Assembly: GCF_016097555.1 (NCBI RefSeq)
Contig: NC_054708.1
Location: 21,673,939 to 21,737,938, forward strand
Length of the DNA: 64,000 bases
From: Gigantopelta aegis
Taxonomy: Eukaryota; Mollusca; Gastropoda; Neomphalida; Peltospiridae
Reading direction: 5' to 3'
Part shown: positions 1 through 10,987 of the stretch, piece after piece
Layout: each line of letters starts with the position of its first letter
Position numbering within the stretch: position 1 is the first letter of the stretch
Notes under the pieces: model-generated
Told to the model about the DNA's origin: nothing
The model's input: the letters and a program-made list of their open reading frames with translations, nothing else
Database searches by the model: none
Program-made: the position numbers and the translations under genes

Positions 1-636
1 AATCACCTTTCTCTCCCTCCCCCTCCCCCCCCCCCCCAATCCATCATGAACTTACATACTTTATTCATGAGTTTGTGAACTTCTTTGTGTTGTGATCCTA
101 TCATGTTAACAATCTGACTCAGAGAAAAATATCATGTTGATCTTAAAATAATGTAAATGTATGTATTTTAATGAAGTATTGCAATATTGCCATTTTATAA
201 ATCAAAGGATTACATTTAAACTACGCACAATGTAAAAACACATAACTAACAGGGGTGTTGGCTGGAGGGGGGGGGGGTGGGTCGGATGATCTCCCCTCCT
301 CAACTGAGACTAAAACAAATTCTGTTTACAGTGCAATACTAGGCTAATCACATAGATGTCTAGACAAATGGTTCCACTACGTTTCGTATTTGAATTCCCC
401 AGGTCTAGACCTTGCTAAACTGCTGTGTGACAAAATGGCCGTCAGATATAGTCTCTTGAAGATAAAAATTATTGGCATGACTGATTAATTTTCTACAGCT
501 CCAAGTGAGAGATCACCTATAATCTAGTTAACTTTCATCTCCAATATGCATTGTATGTTAGAGATCACTTTTCAGACTGGTGGTTCGTTGCTACATGGTG
601 ACAGGAGAACAGTTAATCAGACCCCTCAATTGTTAT
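1..636. other. intronic DNA of SIL1, no gene seen
   Basis: Lies upstream of the SIL1 terminal exon and is inferred to be part of its last intron, which extends left of the window. It holds a poly-C run (about 24-37) and a poly-G run (about 268-277). I see no exon or recognisable repeat. Confidence 0.5.
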
Positions 637-1020
637 TCCATATCAGGGCTTCTACAATTTTTATAAAATCCACTAGCCATGGGATCAGTGATTTAAAAAA
701 TTTACTAGCCACAATTAAAAATTCACTAGCCCTACTTTACTTTAAGTTAATACAATTTTACTAAATAATAGTAATAATCAGATATGACACCTAAAGACTC
801 TTAGAGGGACATAGAGCTTAAAAAGACTAACATTGAGATGTTGGGTTGGGGGCAGGATATTCATATTTACAAAATAGACTTAACTGCATCATTTGACAAC
901 AAAACAATTCACTAGCTGTTGGGCATGGCAATAGTAGTTATTTACTAGCCCAACATTGAATATCACTAGCCATGGTAGTGGGGCTACCATATTAAAATAA
1001 TATATATAATCAGAAGCCCT
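637..1020. mobile_element. hAT-like non-autonomous element (candidate)
   Basis: The segment has inverted ends AGGGCTTCT (645-653) and AGAAGCCCT (1012-1020). An 8-bp direct repeat AATTGTTA occurs at 629-636 and 1021-1028; 8-bp target duplications are typical of hAT. The right copy abuts the end exactly, while the left copy is about 7 bp outside the inverted end, so the left boundary is uncertain. The interior has recurring 'CACTAGCC' words. It sits in the intron 40 bp before the SIL1 exon. Confidence 0.45.
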
Positions 1021-1060
1021 AATTGTTAATTAACATTAAAAAATTCTTCTTTTTTTTCAG

Positions 1061-1346
1061 TGTTAATTTAAAAGACGGTTTGAAGGACATGGGCTGGTGC
1101 ACACTGATAGCAAAACTTCTGGATGTCAGTGAACACGACAGCCGGGAAAAGGTTTTAAATGCCATGTTGTCACTGACGGAGGAATGTCGGAACAGTTTTG
1201 CCGATGTGCGCCCCACCCTGACACGACTTTTAACAGAGTACAGGGATCTGGCGAAAGAGGAATTCGAGGATGATGGATATTTCCAGGGTCTTGTGAACAC
1301 GTTGAACATCATGTTTAAGTCTCTGCACTTGAAGGAAGAGCTGTGA
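1061..1346 (+). CDS. SIL1: SIL1 nucleotide exchange factor, terminal coding exon (partial gene)
   Basis: SIL1 is an armadillo-like ER-lumen protein that releases ADP from the Hsp70 chaperone BiP. The exon follows a strong acceptor (pyrimidine tract ending TTTTTTTCAG at 1051-1060). Its first base completes a codon begun in the previous exon, and 94 residues follow to the TGA at 1344-1346. Evidence for identity is the C-terminal pattern recognised from animal SIL1: an 'EKVLNAMLSLTEECR' helix, 'LLTEYRDLAKEE', then 'EDDGYFQGLVNTLNIMFKSL'. The protein ends in KEEL, a KDEL-like tetrapeptide that fits ER retention (known SIL1 proteins have a related C-terminal ER signal). No start codon belongs here; earlier exons lie left of the window, so the final intron is at least 1,060 bp. 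A different ARM-repeat protein is possible but less likely. Confidence 0.85.
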
Positions 1347-1502
1347 TGACGGAATACAGACGTTATAATGTCCTTTTATTGGTCATCCTGCCATGATTCA
1401 TTCAGACAAGTTCATTCAAGTTTTCTATTGTGTTAAATACTGTAAATAAGCTGCTTTTTATATCATGATATAATATGAAGGGTTTTAAGATAAATATATT
1501 TT
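1347..1502 (+). other. SIL1 3' UTR
   Basis: Non-coding DNA directly after the stop. I see no exact AATAAA; AAATAA/ATAAAT variants occur near 1443-1495. The transcript end is not determined. Confidence 0.5.
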
Positions 1503-2425
1503 TAGTTCCCTATCGGTGCAACCAGAGGGGTCTGTAGGATTCATCTCTGTCCTTCTGTCCGTCTGTCCGTTTGTCCCACATGGTTTTCCGGACTTTGTTT
1601 AGCAATGCCTCAAGATATTGATCTGAAATGTTGGGTATAGCCTTATCATGTACAGTTTTATATTAAGTTTGTCGTTCATGGCAATTTACCCATTTTTATA
1701 CGCCCATCTATGGGTTGTATTATGGTATGGCGTTGTCCGTTCGTCTGTCCGCCCGTACTTTTCACGGTCTACTGCACATAACAATAAATCCTTGTCCAGA
1801 ACCATATCTTGCATACAGATGCATACAGGACCATTAAACCTCACATGTAGGAACAACTTGGGATGGCGGTGTGTCACATACTATTACTAGGTCACTGTGA
1901 CCTACTTCTCATGCTCTACTGCTCATAACAGTAAATCCTAGTCTGGACCACATCTTGCATACAGGACCATCAAACCTAACATGTAGGATTAACTTGGAAT
2001 GGTTGTGTGTCGTGTACTATTACAAGGTCACTATGACCTATTTTTCACAGTCTACTGCACATAACAGTAAATTCTTGTCCGGACTACATTGTATATCTTG
2101 CATACAGGACCATCAAACCTCACATGTAGGAACAACTTGGGATGGCTGTCTGTCGCGTTTTATTACTAGATCACCGTGACCTACTTTTCACGGTCTACTG
2201 CACATAAAATTAAATCCTTGTCCGGATCATATCTTGCATACAGATGCATACAGGACCATCAAACCTCACTTGTAGGAACAACTTAGGATGGTGGTTGGTG
2301 TGAAAAAAACTGTTCATCCATCCCATTGCAAAAATTTCACATTATTAGAATTGAATCATACTCTAACATATTCATTAATATAGATATGGTTTTCCATCAA
2401 ATTCCTGATGGGCGTATCATGTACC
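1503..2425 (+). mobile_element. tandem-cored interspersed element ('pearl'-like)
   Basis: A 5' block (1503-1697) with a CTGTCCGT-rich stretch and 'CAATGCCTCAAGATATTGA' is followed by an inner unit bounded by exact inverted 11-mers ATACGCCCATC (1698-1708) and GATGGGCGTAT (2407-2417). Between these lie about 3.6 tandem copies of a 136-147-bp unit beginning near 1763, 1910, 2046 and 2189. Bivalve 'pearl' elements also have flanks around a tandem core; assignment to them is inference. Open frames here are by-products of the repeats. Confidence 0.65.
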
Positions 2426-3047
2426 TCACTGGTACTCTTGTTGACAGAGTTATATGAGAGATATTAAAATTTGTTTCTCTTGAAATGCTTGTTCAAACTG
2501 AACACCCATCTCACTTTTTTGTTTTACTTTTTAGATAAGACTGACGGGTGGTGCTACAAACCACATGTATTGGAGGTTTCCAATGATTTTATATGCAAGT
2601 GTTCCTAGATGGCACATCATGTCTACTCCAACTCCTAAATGATCGAACAATTGTTGGTGTTGTTATCCTTCAGGGAGTTATGGAATTCAGATTATTTTTC
2701 TAAGAAGATACATGTACCTAAATAATGTTAACAGTCTATAGAACAATGTTTTGTGGGTTTTTAAAGATTTAATTACATGTGAATTTTATTGCCTGAAGTC
2801 ATTAGTTATTTTAGTTGTGGTACAGTTCAGTGAAAGAAAATCTTGGTATGTGGGTGTGGTTGCTAGCATATGTTCAAAACAGAAGTTGAAACGGTCATTT
2901 ATCTTGTTTCATAGCAAAACCTGTCATATTTATAGATTAAAAATTCAGCAAAATATGCATTGTAATTGATGCCATTTGTACACATATCATTATTTTAATA
3001 TAATGCTTAAGCTACAATGTATTTAATGCTAATGAAATTATTTTTCT
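2426..3047. other. intergenic, nothing recognised
   Basis: AT-rich DNA with only short fortuitous frames and no repeat that I can match elsewhere in the window. Confidence 0.4.
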
Positions 3048-3345
3048 TACACACCCATTGGTGTGAACATCATTAATTTTTTATGAAAGACGCATATCAA
3101 TTTATCAATTTAAAGACATAACATCTGCCTGCTCTTTTATGACCTGATTACAGCAGTCATACCATCCAATCAAATAGGAGCGATAGAAATTGATAGCTTT
3201 GTGACCTGTAAGTTAACCTAAAATTGATTGCTTGTTGTACTTGGAAAAGATGTTTCAGTTTGTTTTAAACCTGGTTTTTCGAGGATATGTAAGAAATAGA
3301 AAACTACATTCAAGTCTGTTAGATAGCATTTACATGTGTATTAAC
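3048..3345 (+). repeat. diverged copy of the long inverted-repeat arm
   Basis: Matches in order the arms found at 32399-33763: CACACCCATTGGTGTGAACA, 'GACATAACATC', 'ATGACCTGAT', 'GAAATTGATAGC..GTGACCTGTAAGTTAACC', 'AAACCTGGTTTTTCGAGGATATGTAAGAAATAG'-like text and 'GTTAGATAGCATTTA'. Only one arm is seen here. Confidence 0.55.
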
Positions 3346-3787
3346 CCAGTTAATAATGGTATACACATTTAAAGGTATATGCAAATTTGTGAGGTCTCTA
3401 GGTAATAATATGTTGCTGTGAATGGGTCATTTGTTTACAAACAAGACCTGTATACATGTTCATAAGATTTAGTTAAAATGCGAAACGTCAAACTCGTTTG
3501 TGCGAATTGTGGTGACATCATATTACTAATGGAGGCAACTTTAGTACTGTGATTTACTAACAATCGAATTAAAATGTTATTTTAGAAGTGTTAAAGGATA
3601 AATAGAATTCACAACTCATGTTTTTTTAATATGTAACATATGAACCTCATCTAGTTAATAGGTATTTGTCTCGGCAGAGCGTCAACAAATACCGATTAAC
3701 ATAGGCTCAGTTGATATTTTCCATATTAAAAAATACTCATAACAAATCCTCAATATATATATTAGAAAATGAAAGATAAGGACACCA
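3346..3787. other. intergenic, nothing recognised
   Basis: AT-rich, with no recognisable feature. Confidence 0.35.
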
Positions 3788-3895
3788 GGGCCCTGTTCCA
3801 CAAAGCGATCTTAGCCCTAAGATTACCTTAAGTCCATAGTTACCTTATGCATTAAGGTGATCTTAGTGCTAAGATCGCTTCGTGGAACGGGGCCC
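3788..3895. mobile_element. GGCC-palindrome MITE
   Basis: A 108-bp fold-back running from GGGCCCTGTTCCACAAAGCG to CGCTTCGTGGAACGGGGCCC, with arms of ~36 bp and few mismatches. A close relative lies at 32510-32618. Confidence 0.8.
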
Positions 3896-4155
3896 AGTGA
3901 TAGCATATGCTCATGTTTGACTGTTACAGGTAGATACTACTGTTAATTTATCAGATTAATTATGTAAATATCATTACCCATAAATTTAAAAGACAAAATC
4001 ATTACCATAATCAAAAATCATATCTGCACAAATCCGAGTCAAAGAGAAGTTTTAATCAGGTCATGACTTCTGCCATGAAGCTACTACCCAGGGTGATACA
4101 TCCTTAGAGTATGTTTGATACTTTTGAACCCCCATTGCCCCTCCCCCTCCACCCC

Positions 4156-4360
4156 ACCACCAAAAATTTAAAAAAAAAAAAAAAAAGTATGTATTGATGT
4201 ATGAATATCTATATATTGTATGTATGTCGAGGTTGACTGTTACATACATGGATATTAACGCACTGGCACAGGGGATAATTAAATCCTTTCTGGCCTCACA
4301 AATTGTATGTGTGTATGTATGTATGTGTATGTATATATATGTATGTACAGCTACCCCTCC
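4156..4360 (+). repeat. poly-A, shared repeat M and ATGT microsatellite
   Basis: A poly-A run (about 4170-4186) precedes a ~100-bp block (4188-4286) containing 'GTCGAGGTTGACTGTTACAT' and 'GCACAGGGGATAATTAAATC'. The block recurs at 57354-57451. A (GTAT)n run follows, as expected for the tail of a retroelement copy. Confidence 0.6.
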
Positions 4361-4565
4361 ATGAATCCTGCTTGAAACATTCCAGTATATATTTGCACAT
4401 GCATAATGTTGCTAAAGATTGTCTCATACAGTATTAGTCTCAGACCATTATTTATAAACCCACCTGCTTGCATGTATATTTATATATCAATTTTTCCATT
4501 AAAAAGATAAAAATTGTCAGTATGTATTTAAAACATAATGTAAGATATAAACATTTAGTCAGTTG

Positions 4566-4780
4566 TGATGTTTGTCTGTCGGTGTGTCTGTTTGTGTGTC
4601 TGTCTGTGTGTGTCTGTGTGTGTGTGTGTGTGTGTGTGCATGTGTGTGTGTGTTTGGAGGGTTTAGGGGATTGGTTTTTTGTTGTTGTTTGGGTGTTGTT
4701 TTTTGTTGTTGTTGGGGGGGGGGTTGGGGTGCGGGTAAATGGCTGGGTTTGGGGGGTGCAGGTAAATGGCTGGGGTTGTT
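4566..4780 (+). repeat. GT-rich microsatellite with G runs
   Basis: (TG)n and TGTC variants at 4570-4655, then TTG/G-rich DNA to ~4775. Overlapping valine/cysteine-rich frames here are low-complexity artefacts. Confidence 0.8.
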
Positions 4781-4889
4781 TTATTTTGATGCTTACTATG
4801 CAATATAATTTTCACAGAACACATGTAGTTGAACATAATGTGAGCTTAGTTGCTAGGGTATGTCTTTAAAAATGTCAGTGTGATTTAGC

Positions 4890-5740
4890 AATAGAATTCA
4901 ATTATATGAACTAGAGGTGGGATATGGCTTAGTGGTACAATACTCATCTCTGAGGTATGATATGTGTCCCAGGATAGATCGCCATCAATGTGATATGTTT
5001 TGTATAGTGTGTATAGTGCATTCCATTGAAACTTTAAACTATGGAGTTCAGGTTGGTCTTTTCTGATGTTTTCTACTTTTGAACAAGTTACACGAAGCCT
5101 CAGTTTGCCCTGTCTAAATAACGATGGGTAGGCAACCATATTCTCATTTCTGTTAATTATTACTTTTTTTGTGTTAGAAAGGTGTATACCCTGCCCCCAC
5201 TAAACGTTTCTTGTTGGATTTTTTATTTTTTGTTTTATATTATTTTATTTTTATTTTTTATTTATTATTTTATTTTATTTTTTTGCATTTTTTGTGAACT
5301 TTCTTGTTGGCTTTAATTAAAAAAAATAAAAAAATATTGTCGGGGGGGGGGGGGGGGGTGTTGTGCATGTTTTGTGATTTATTTATTTATTTATTTATTT
5401 AAAATGGTTTTAGGTCTTTTATTTTGTCAGTGTGTCAATAAAATATGTATACGTATTGGAATAAAATTATACTTTATGGATTAATTTATCTTACTAAACT
5501 CCATATTTTATTATTCTTTTCTTAATCTGTCCTTATGTAGCATATTTAAAGATCTATTTGAACTAATAGTATAAAGTAGTCGATAAAATATTTCATCCTT
5601 TGGGGGCTGATGACATTCATCACTGTCTGGTGGTTTACTGATATATTCACTAATGTGTAACAAATTGCACAAAAAATATAGAATAGATATAATATTTCTT
5701 AAAAACTTTTCCATGAGTTTGTACGTCTTGCCAAAATAAA
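4890..5740. other. intergenic, AT-rich with an 18-bp poly-G
   Basis: A faint tRNA-like stretch (4910-4990, 'GGCTTAGTGGTACAATACTC') may be an old SINE head. Then come T/A-rich DNA (5220-5340), poly-G at about 5342-5358 and (ATTT)n at 5380-5400. No gene is seen. Confidence 0.4.
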
Positions 5741-6380
5741 ATTATTAATAAAAAAAAAAAAACCCCAAAAAACCCCACCAAACAAACAGAAAAACAAAGA
5801 AAAACAACAACAAAAACAACCTACATTTAGTAGAGGCTGGGATATGGTATTAATGTAAATATGTTCTTGACTGTACATTATTTCACAAGATGAAAGCTAG
5901 TGTTTCAAGTTACTTGTACTTTTAATACGCCAGTGGCCAGTGGTTAGGAATGGATCCAATGTTTGCCCCTCTCCCCATCCCTCTAATCGACTACCGTAAT
6001 ATCACGTGTAAAGCCCGCGAGCTATACTTTTTAAAATTGTTCCGAGTGGCTTATCTGCTGCTGTGGGTTAAACGATTTTTTATTTTTTTTACTCAGTAAC
6101 CATTTATTGCTAAATGCAGTGTTGAGACAAAAAAAAAAACAAAAAAAAAAAAAACAAAAAAAACATGGTATGTAGTACCAAACCGTACTGCACAACTCGT
6201 AAATATTAAATCAAATATTTAGATGGTATGATGTATTATTTTCCTTAAATAATGATACTTTTTTGTCAATCCAACACTATAGGAACAATATGTCTGCAAC
6301 TGACAACCAGGTTAGAGATTGTCGAAGCTATCATAGCTCTACGATATCGTAAAACTGTCGTAAACTATGACACCAGTACG
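5741..6380. other. intergenic, A-rich tracts
   Basis: Interrupted poly-A tracts at about 5750-5815 and 6128-6165. No coding signal or recognised repeat. Confidence 0.4.
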
Positions 6381-6387
6381 ACGCATA

Positions 6388-6490
6388 TGCCCAACCCCTG
6401 CAATTCACGGAGTTGCCGATTGCCGTGGGGTTTTCAATTATCCACGGCACTGTTTTGCCTTGGACATTTTCTTAATTGCAGGGGTTGCCA
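6388..6490. repeat. short palindromic element
   Basis: Inverted ends CAACCCCTGCAATT and AATTGCAGGGGTTG enclose ~75 bp that also fold back ('GCCGTGG' against 'CCACGGC'). This looks like a small MITE. No target duplication was identified. Confidence 0.5.
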
Positions 6491-7688
6491 TAGCGTAGTA
6501 CTCAGATTAGCTTCAAAAATCTGGGCCCAGAACTGGTTATGTCCACTCTATGTGAAAATGTGAGTAGTCCACTATTTCATATTTTGTCTTTTATGTTAAA
6601 GGATTAGTGCAAAGATATATAATTTGGACAGAAAAATTACTACAGTTTCTTTTGTTTCGAATTTTAAGGAATTTAAAAAAAATTAAAATTTGGTTTTTCT
6701 GAAAGCCATGGGCCGACTTTACAGGTAGTAGTAAATCAAATAACTTCCGGCTGGGACATAGTTCGAGGTGCACCGCACTTTTGATAGAGAAGTGAATATC
6801 ACAAGTCCTGTAATTGGTGCTAAATGTGTGTTGATTTTTTAATTAAAAAAATAGTTTCATTTGGGCAAAAAATGTATTCAATTTTATTTTATCTAGTACC
6901 ACTGTGTGAAGTAGTCTTGTGCTTCAAACATGTATGGATGGGATACCTGTGGTTTTTTAAATCGCATTTTGTGCGGAACTAGGGTCGTCATAGACGCTAC
7001 CCGTTACTTACAAATGAGCAGCTTGGCCCCTATTTTTTTTCCGATTCACTTCAAGGGTGAGGCGTGGAGTATTTATGTCGATTGATACGCTGCAGGTAGG
7101 AGTTTTAGCCACATATGTTAAGATTGTCGTCTATGGGATTTGATTTGGTAGTAGACACCCTACAGGCCGAATTTTTTGTCTTATACATATATAGCCAGTC
7201 ACCTGAATTTTACCATGCTTAAACGCCTGCGTTTAAAAAAAAAACCCCAAACTTCCTAAATTTGTCCCTATGACTTTAGACGTTATCAATTCTAGTTGGC
7301 AGTCCTCGATATATATCTTTTGTGCATTCCCCATGTGATCATATTAAAAAGTACGCTAAACATTCGTTTCACGTGGGTTGTTTATGTTATGGCATTCATT
7401 GTAGTGGTGATTTTGGTGTTTAACAGTATTTTAGAAGACAAAATTCATTGCAGCTTGAAATATCACATTGTTATTTTGGAGGTATTTTATATGTGCAAAT
7501 AAAGTTTGTTAAATATTAACTTGGTCTCTCGTTGTCAACTTTCCGCAATGCAAAAAACTTTTTCATAGGATTCCAAAAATTATAAATTCATAGTATAACC
7601 ACTGGTCAGTGACGTGACCGTCCACTGAAGGTTCGAATACAGTTCTTGTGTGCAGACGCTCTGAACTGCGTAAGGATTTCAATACAGA
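6491..7688. other. intergenic, nothing recognised
   Basis: No exon, RNA gene or matched repeat. The short frames at 6591-6773 and 7296-7502 have no domain signal. Confidence 0.35.
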
Positions 7689-7925
7689 GAGTTTGTTTCG
7701 TTTAACGACACCACTAGAGCACGTTGATTTATTAACCATCGGCTATTTAATGTCAGACATTTGGTATTTTGACATATATAGTCTTAGCGAGGAAACTGGC
7801 TACATATTTTAATTAGTTACAAGGGATCTTTTATATATACCGTCCCACGGACGGGATGGCACATACCACCCCGGCCTTTGATGTACCAGTCGTGGTGCAC
7901 TGGCAGGATATTTTCATACAACATA
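7689..7925 (-). mobile_element. SINE core with tail-2 (truncated)
   Basis: On the minus strand, the shared core (CCAGTGCACCACGACTGGT-like, GATCCCTTG) precedes tail-2, seen here as GTTTCGTTTAACGACACCAC. The head is missing. Several substitutions suggest an old copy. Confidence 0.75.
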
Positions 7926-8189
7926 TTAGGCACAATTCTGGGGTGGGGTTTTTTGTAATATTGATTTAAAGCATTGTTAAAATACCCATTGTATGCGTTT
8001 GTACAGGTAACCGTTTGTCGTTTCATCACATAAATGATGTGTTCACTTTGTTTCAAAGTCTAACTTTTATATGGCTTTTGAAGTTATGTGCTTGTCAAAA
8101 TATGTAAGATGGCATCAGTTCAACATCGCAAATTTAAATAACCGCTATAATTTGCAAAAAAAGGTTGATGCAGACATTTAAAAACATAT

Positions 8190-8345
8190 ATGCGGTAAAG
8201 CGCTCGCTTGATGCACGGTCGGTTTGGAATCGATCACCGTCGGTGGACCCATTGGTCTATTTCTCGTCTCAGCCAGTGCATTACGACTGATATATGGCCA
8301 TGGTATGTGCTGTCCTTTCTATCGGGGGGTGGGGGGGGGGGGGGG
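8190..8345 (+). mobile_element. SINE-A head and core fragment, then poly-G
   Basis: 'TAAAGCGCTCGCTTGATGCA', the B box region and the core are present to about 8325. The copy is cut by a G-run (about 8325-8345) that replaces the rest of the core. Confidence 0.75.
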
Positions 8346-9023
8346 TGGTGCATTTAAAAAAATCCTAGTAATGAAAAAAATGTAGACTTTAGGTTTTTTA
8401 AAATAAAAACATGACAAGCTATAAGCAGTCTTTTGAGCATCTCGAACAACATCAAAAGTTGAAGAGGAAAATTATCAATCTTGATGGTGATGATGATGAT
8501 GATGGCGACGCATTTGTTGACGAGGTAGGTCTTGCGTGGGAAGGAATACCATTGACATGTCAGTGACACTGCCAAACAGACTTAGGGCGACCACAACTGC
8601 ATCTCTCTTTTTTTTCTTCTTCTTTTTTTTTCTTTTTTTTCTTCGGGTCATGACCCGTTCCCTCCACCATGACCCGGGCGAGAAGACATTTGAAACTTGC
8701 AGTCTTTCGCTGTAGCCGATGAGACGGTTTGACGTAAAAGCAATCACCGGCCCGACATGCCACCTCGGAAGCTGCACACATACGCGCCTAGCCAACAAAG
8801 GGAAGATGGTGCGAGTGGATTACTGTTGACTTACCTATTCTCGTATATCCACAAGAACAGGTCCTAAATCAGGGCCGGAACACGTGTTTGACACGGGTGT
8901 TACCCGACATGAACTGGACTCTATTAGGTATCCAGCTGTTGGCGTCCACAGTGGTCGACGATCACTCGGTTCAATCGCTACAATGATACGAGGCAGACGT
9001 CTACACGATGGAATGTTGTGTAT
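8346..9023. other. intergenic with polypyrimidine tract
   Basis: Contains a (GAT)n run near 8480-8502 and a T/C tract at 8588-8645 that creates lysine/glutamate-rich antisense frames. No gene is seen. Confidence 0.4.
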
Positions 9024-9242
9024 GTTGGTGTGTCTCTCTAATCCAGTTTATTAGCATAAACAATATTTTCAATCGAAAATTGTTTTTGCTTTTTGTCAGA
9101 CTCGTGGTTATCGTTTAGTCTGATTATGCCTGGAATTATTCGTTGAGCATTACTAGAGATGGATGGCGAGACGTACATGCAGGCCAGTGGTAAAGCGCTC
9201 GTATAACGTGTGGTTGGTCTAGGATCTGTTGGTGTATCTCCC

Positions 9243-9341
9243 CGTCGTATACCTGATCCCCAGCGGCTTCCTCAACATTAATTTACTTATAAAGCCCGGC
9301 CCAACATTGCGTGTTAGGCCATCAGTCAAACTCTTGTGCTA
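9243..9341 (+). repeat. ~100-bp block duplicated at 22399-22498
   Basis: Nearly identical to 22399-22498 ('CGTATACCTGATCCCCAGCG', 'AACATTGCGTGTTAGGCCAT', 'CAGTCAAACTCTTGTGCTAG'). In both places it ends exactly at a SINE-A copy. Confidence 0.85.
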
Positions 9342-9669
9342 GGGGCGGGGTGTAGCCCAGTGGTAAAGCGCTCGCTTGATGCGCGGTTGGTCTGGGATCG
9401 ATCCCCCATCGGTAGGCCCATTGGGCTATTTCTCGTTCCAGCCAGTGCACCACGACTGGTATATCAAAGGCCGTGGTATGTTCTGTCCTGTCTGTGGGAT
9501 GGTGCATATAAAAGATCCCTTGCTGCTGATCGAAAAAGAGTAGCCCATGAAGTGGCGACAGCGGGTTTCCTCTCTCAATATCTGTGTTGTCCTTAACCAT
9601 ATGTCCGACGCCATATAACCGTAAATAAAATGTGTTGAGCGCGTCGTTAAATAAATCACTTCCTTCCTG
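9342..9669 (+). mobile_element. SINE-A, full length, tail-1
   Basis: tRNA-like head with A box TAGCCCAGTGG and B box GGATCGATCCC, shared core, then 'GCCGACGCCATATAACCGTA'-type 3' region and tail-1 ending in TTCC repeats. The antisense frame through it (9322-9687) is a SINE by-product. Confidence 0.92.
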
Positions 9670-9827
9670 TTGGTGTATCTGATCCAATTTATTCGCATAA
9701 ACAGTTTTTGCTTTTCGTCAGACTCATATAGTTATCGTTTAATCTGGCTGCCTAGGAAGTCTTCGTTGAGCATTACTAGAGATGGTTACTCACGGGCGTA
9801 AGAAAGTGCCAAAAAGTGTGTGTGTGG

Positions 9828-9975
9828 AAGAGGGGGGGGGGGGGGGGGGAGGCAGCACACGCACGTGTATATATAAATACATGTATAAAAATATATTTTT
9901 AAAAAACATTGCTGCTTCCACAAAGTGTGGGGGGGGGGGGGCACATGCCCCCTTACCCTCCCCCCTCCCTCCCGC
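9828..9975 (+). repeat. poly-G and poly-C cluster
   Basis: G runs at about 9833-9849 and 9930-9941, then C-rich DNA. Low complexity. Confidence 0.8.
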
Positions 9976-10204
9976 TAATACTATATTGATGGAAGGCGGG
10001 AAAAAACCCAGTGGTAAAGCGTTCGTCTGATGCGTGGTCGGTCTAGGGTCTGTTGGTGTATCTCTTTAATCCAGTTTATTAGCATAAAAAAATATTCTCT
10101 CGTAAATTGTTGTTGTTTTTTTGTCAGACTCATAGTTATCGTTTCGTCTGACACTGCCTGGAATTCTTGACTGAGGATTAACAGAGATGGTTACTATAAC
10201 TTAT

Positions 10205-10377
10205 CAGTGATTGTGGGCGGGACGTAGCCTAGTGGTAAAGGGATCGCCTGGATTGCGGTCGGTCTAGGGTCGATCCCTGTCGGTGGGACATTTCGGCTAT
10301 TTCTCGTTCCAGCCAGTGCTCCACAACTGCTGCTAACGGCTGTGGTATGTGCATGTAACAGATCCCTTGCTGCTGTG
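10205..10377 (+). mobile_element. SINE-A partial
   Basis: Starts GGGCGGGACGTAGCCTAGTG and runs through head and core to GATCCCTTGCTGCTG, then stops at a TTAA-2-derived segment. Confidence 0.85.
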
Positions 10378-10830
10378 AGATATTTCCAACTAATAGATAA
10401 TTTTTAATGACTAAAATTGCATTTTCTTGTTTTCAATGTCTGGTAAGCCTAAATAATGTTCGTAGTAGCTCAAAGTTCGTTTTACTTCGTCAGTGGCGGA
10501 TCCAGAAAATCAATTTGGGGGGGGGGGGGACAGTGACATGAGGTGCCCCCTCCCAGATCCGCCTCTGTGCGTAATGTAAGACTATCTTCGTTTTCTGGGT
10601 GTTTTTTGTTGTTGTTGGTGGTGTTGCTGCTGTTTTCGTACGTATGAATTTATTGTGCGACAAAATCTCCAGGTGTTACAAGAAACATTCGGACCACCAG
10701 AAACACATTAGATATACAGACACTGATATTCAAAACCAACAAAAATGTATTCAATATGTAATTTTCATTGTTAAAATGCTCTGTAGGAAACGTCTTACAA
10801 TTGTAACAAACTCGGGACAGTTTCTTTAAT
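10378..10830. mobile_element. TTAA-2 MITE, degenerate, interrupted
   Basis: Matches the TTAA-2 family along both halves (centre TTTTCGTACGTATGAA, end 'CAAACTCGGGACAGTTTCTT'). It is interrupted at 10491-10566 by a GGCGGATCC element. The 5' terminus is lost. Confidence 0.7.
10491..10566. mobile_element. GGCGGATCC element inside TTAA-2
   Basis: Ends CAGTGGCGGATCCAGAAAAT and GATCCGCCTCTG are inverted. The interior is a 13-nt G-run plus 'CAGTGACATGAGGTG', also found in the copy at 11830-11977. Confidence 0.75.
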
Positions 10831-10987
10831 CTTGTTATGGCCACTGGATTAGTGAGGGTGTGCGGCGCCCGAGGACAAAACATAATTTCTTATTTCCTAA
10901 CTCCGCCCACCTTCACACTTCACCCTTTGTAACTTCTTACATGGTAACCTTTCGTGCCACAGTACATGTACACCATCTGATGCTGGT
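10831..10987. other. short unrecognised stretch
   Basis: Nothing recognised. Confidence 0.3.

Larger units (their letters stand above)
9024..10200 (+). repeat. local three-fold duplication of a ~140-bp block
   Basis: The same block ('TTGGTGTATCT', 'CCAGTTTATTAGCATAAA', 'TTTTTGTCAGACTC', 'GTTATCGTTT', 'CATTACTAGAGATGG') occurs at about 9024-9170, 9669-9790 and 10046-10200. Copies 1 and 3 adjoin tRNA-like fragments (about 9180-9235 and 10008-10046) resembling the SINE-A head. Confidence 0.7.

Noticed and set aside
6252..6563. 103-codon frame (+)
   Set aside because: Crosses a palindromic element (6388-6490); no domain.
9342..9420. tRNA gene
   Set aside because: A and B boxes are present, but the cloverleaf stems do not form convincingly and the unit continues into a SINE core. 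The same applies to other SINE heads.
9322..9698. Antisense frames of 90-121 codons
   Set aside because: Lie wholly within SINE-A. The same peptide recurs antisense to other SINE copies (11064-11519, 19431-19628, 48181-48462) and in sense in 30607-30864.
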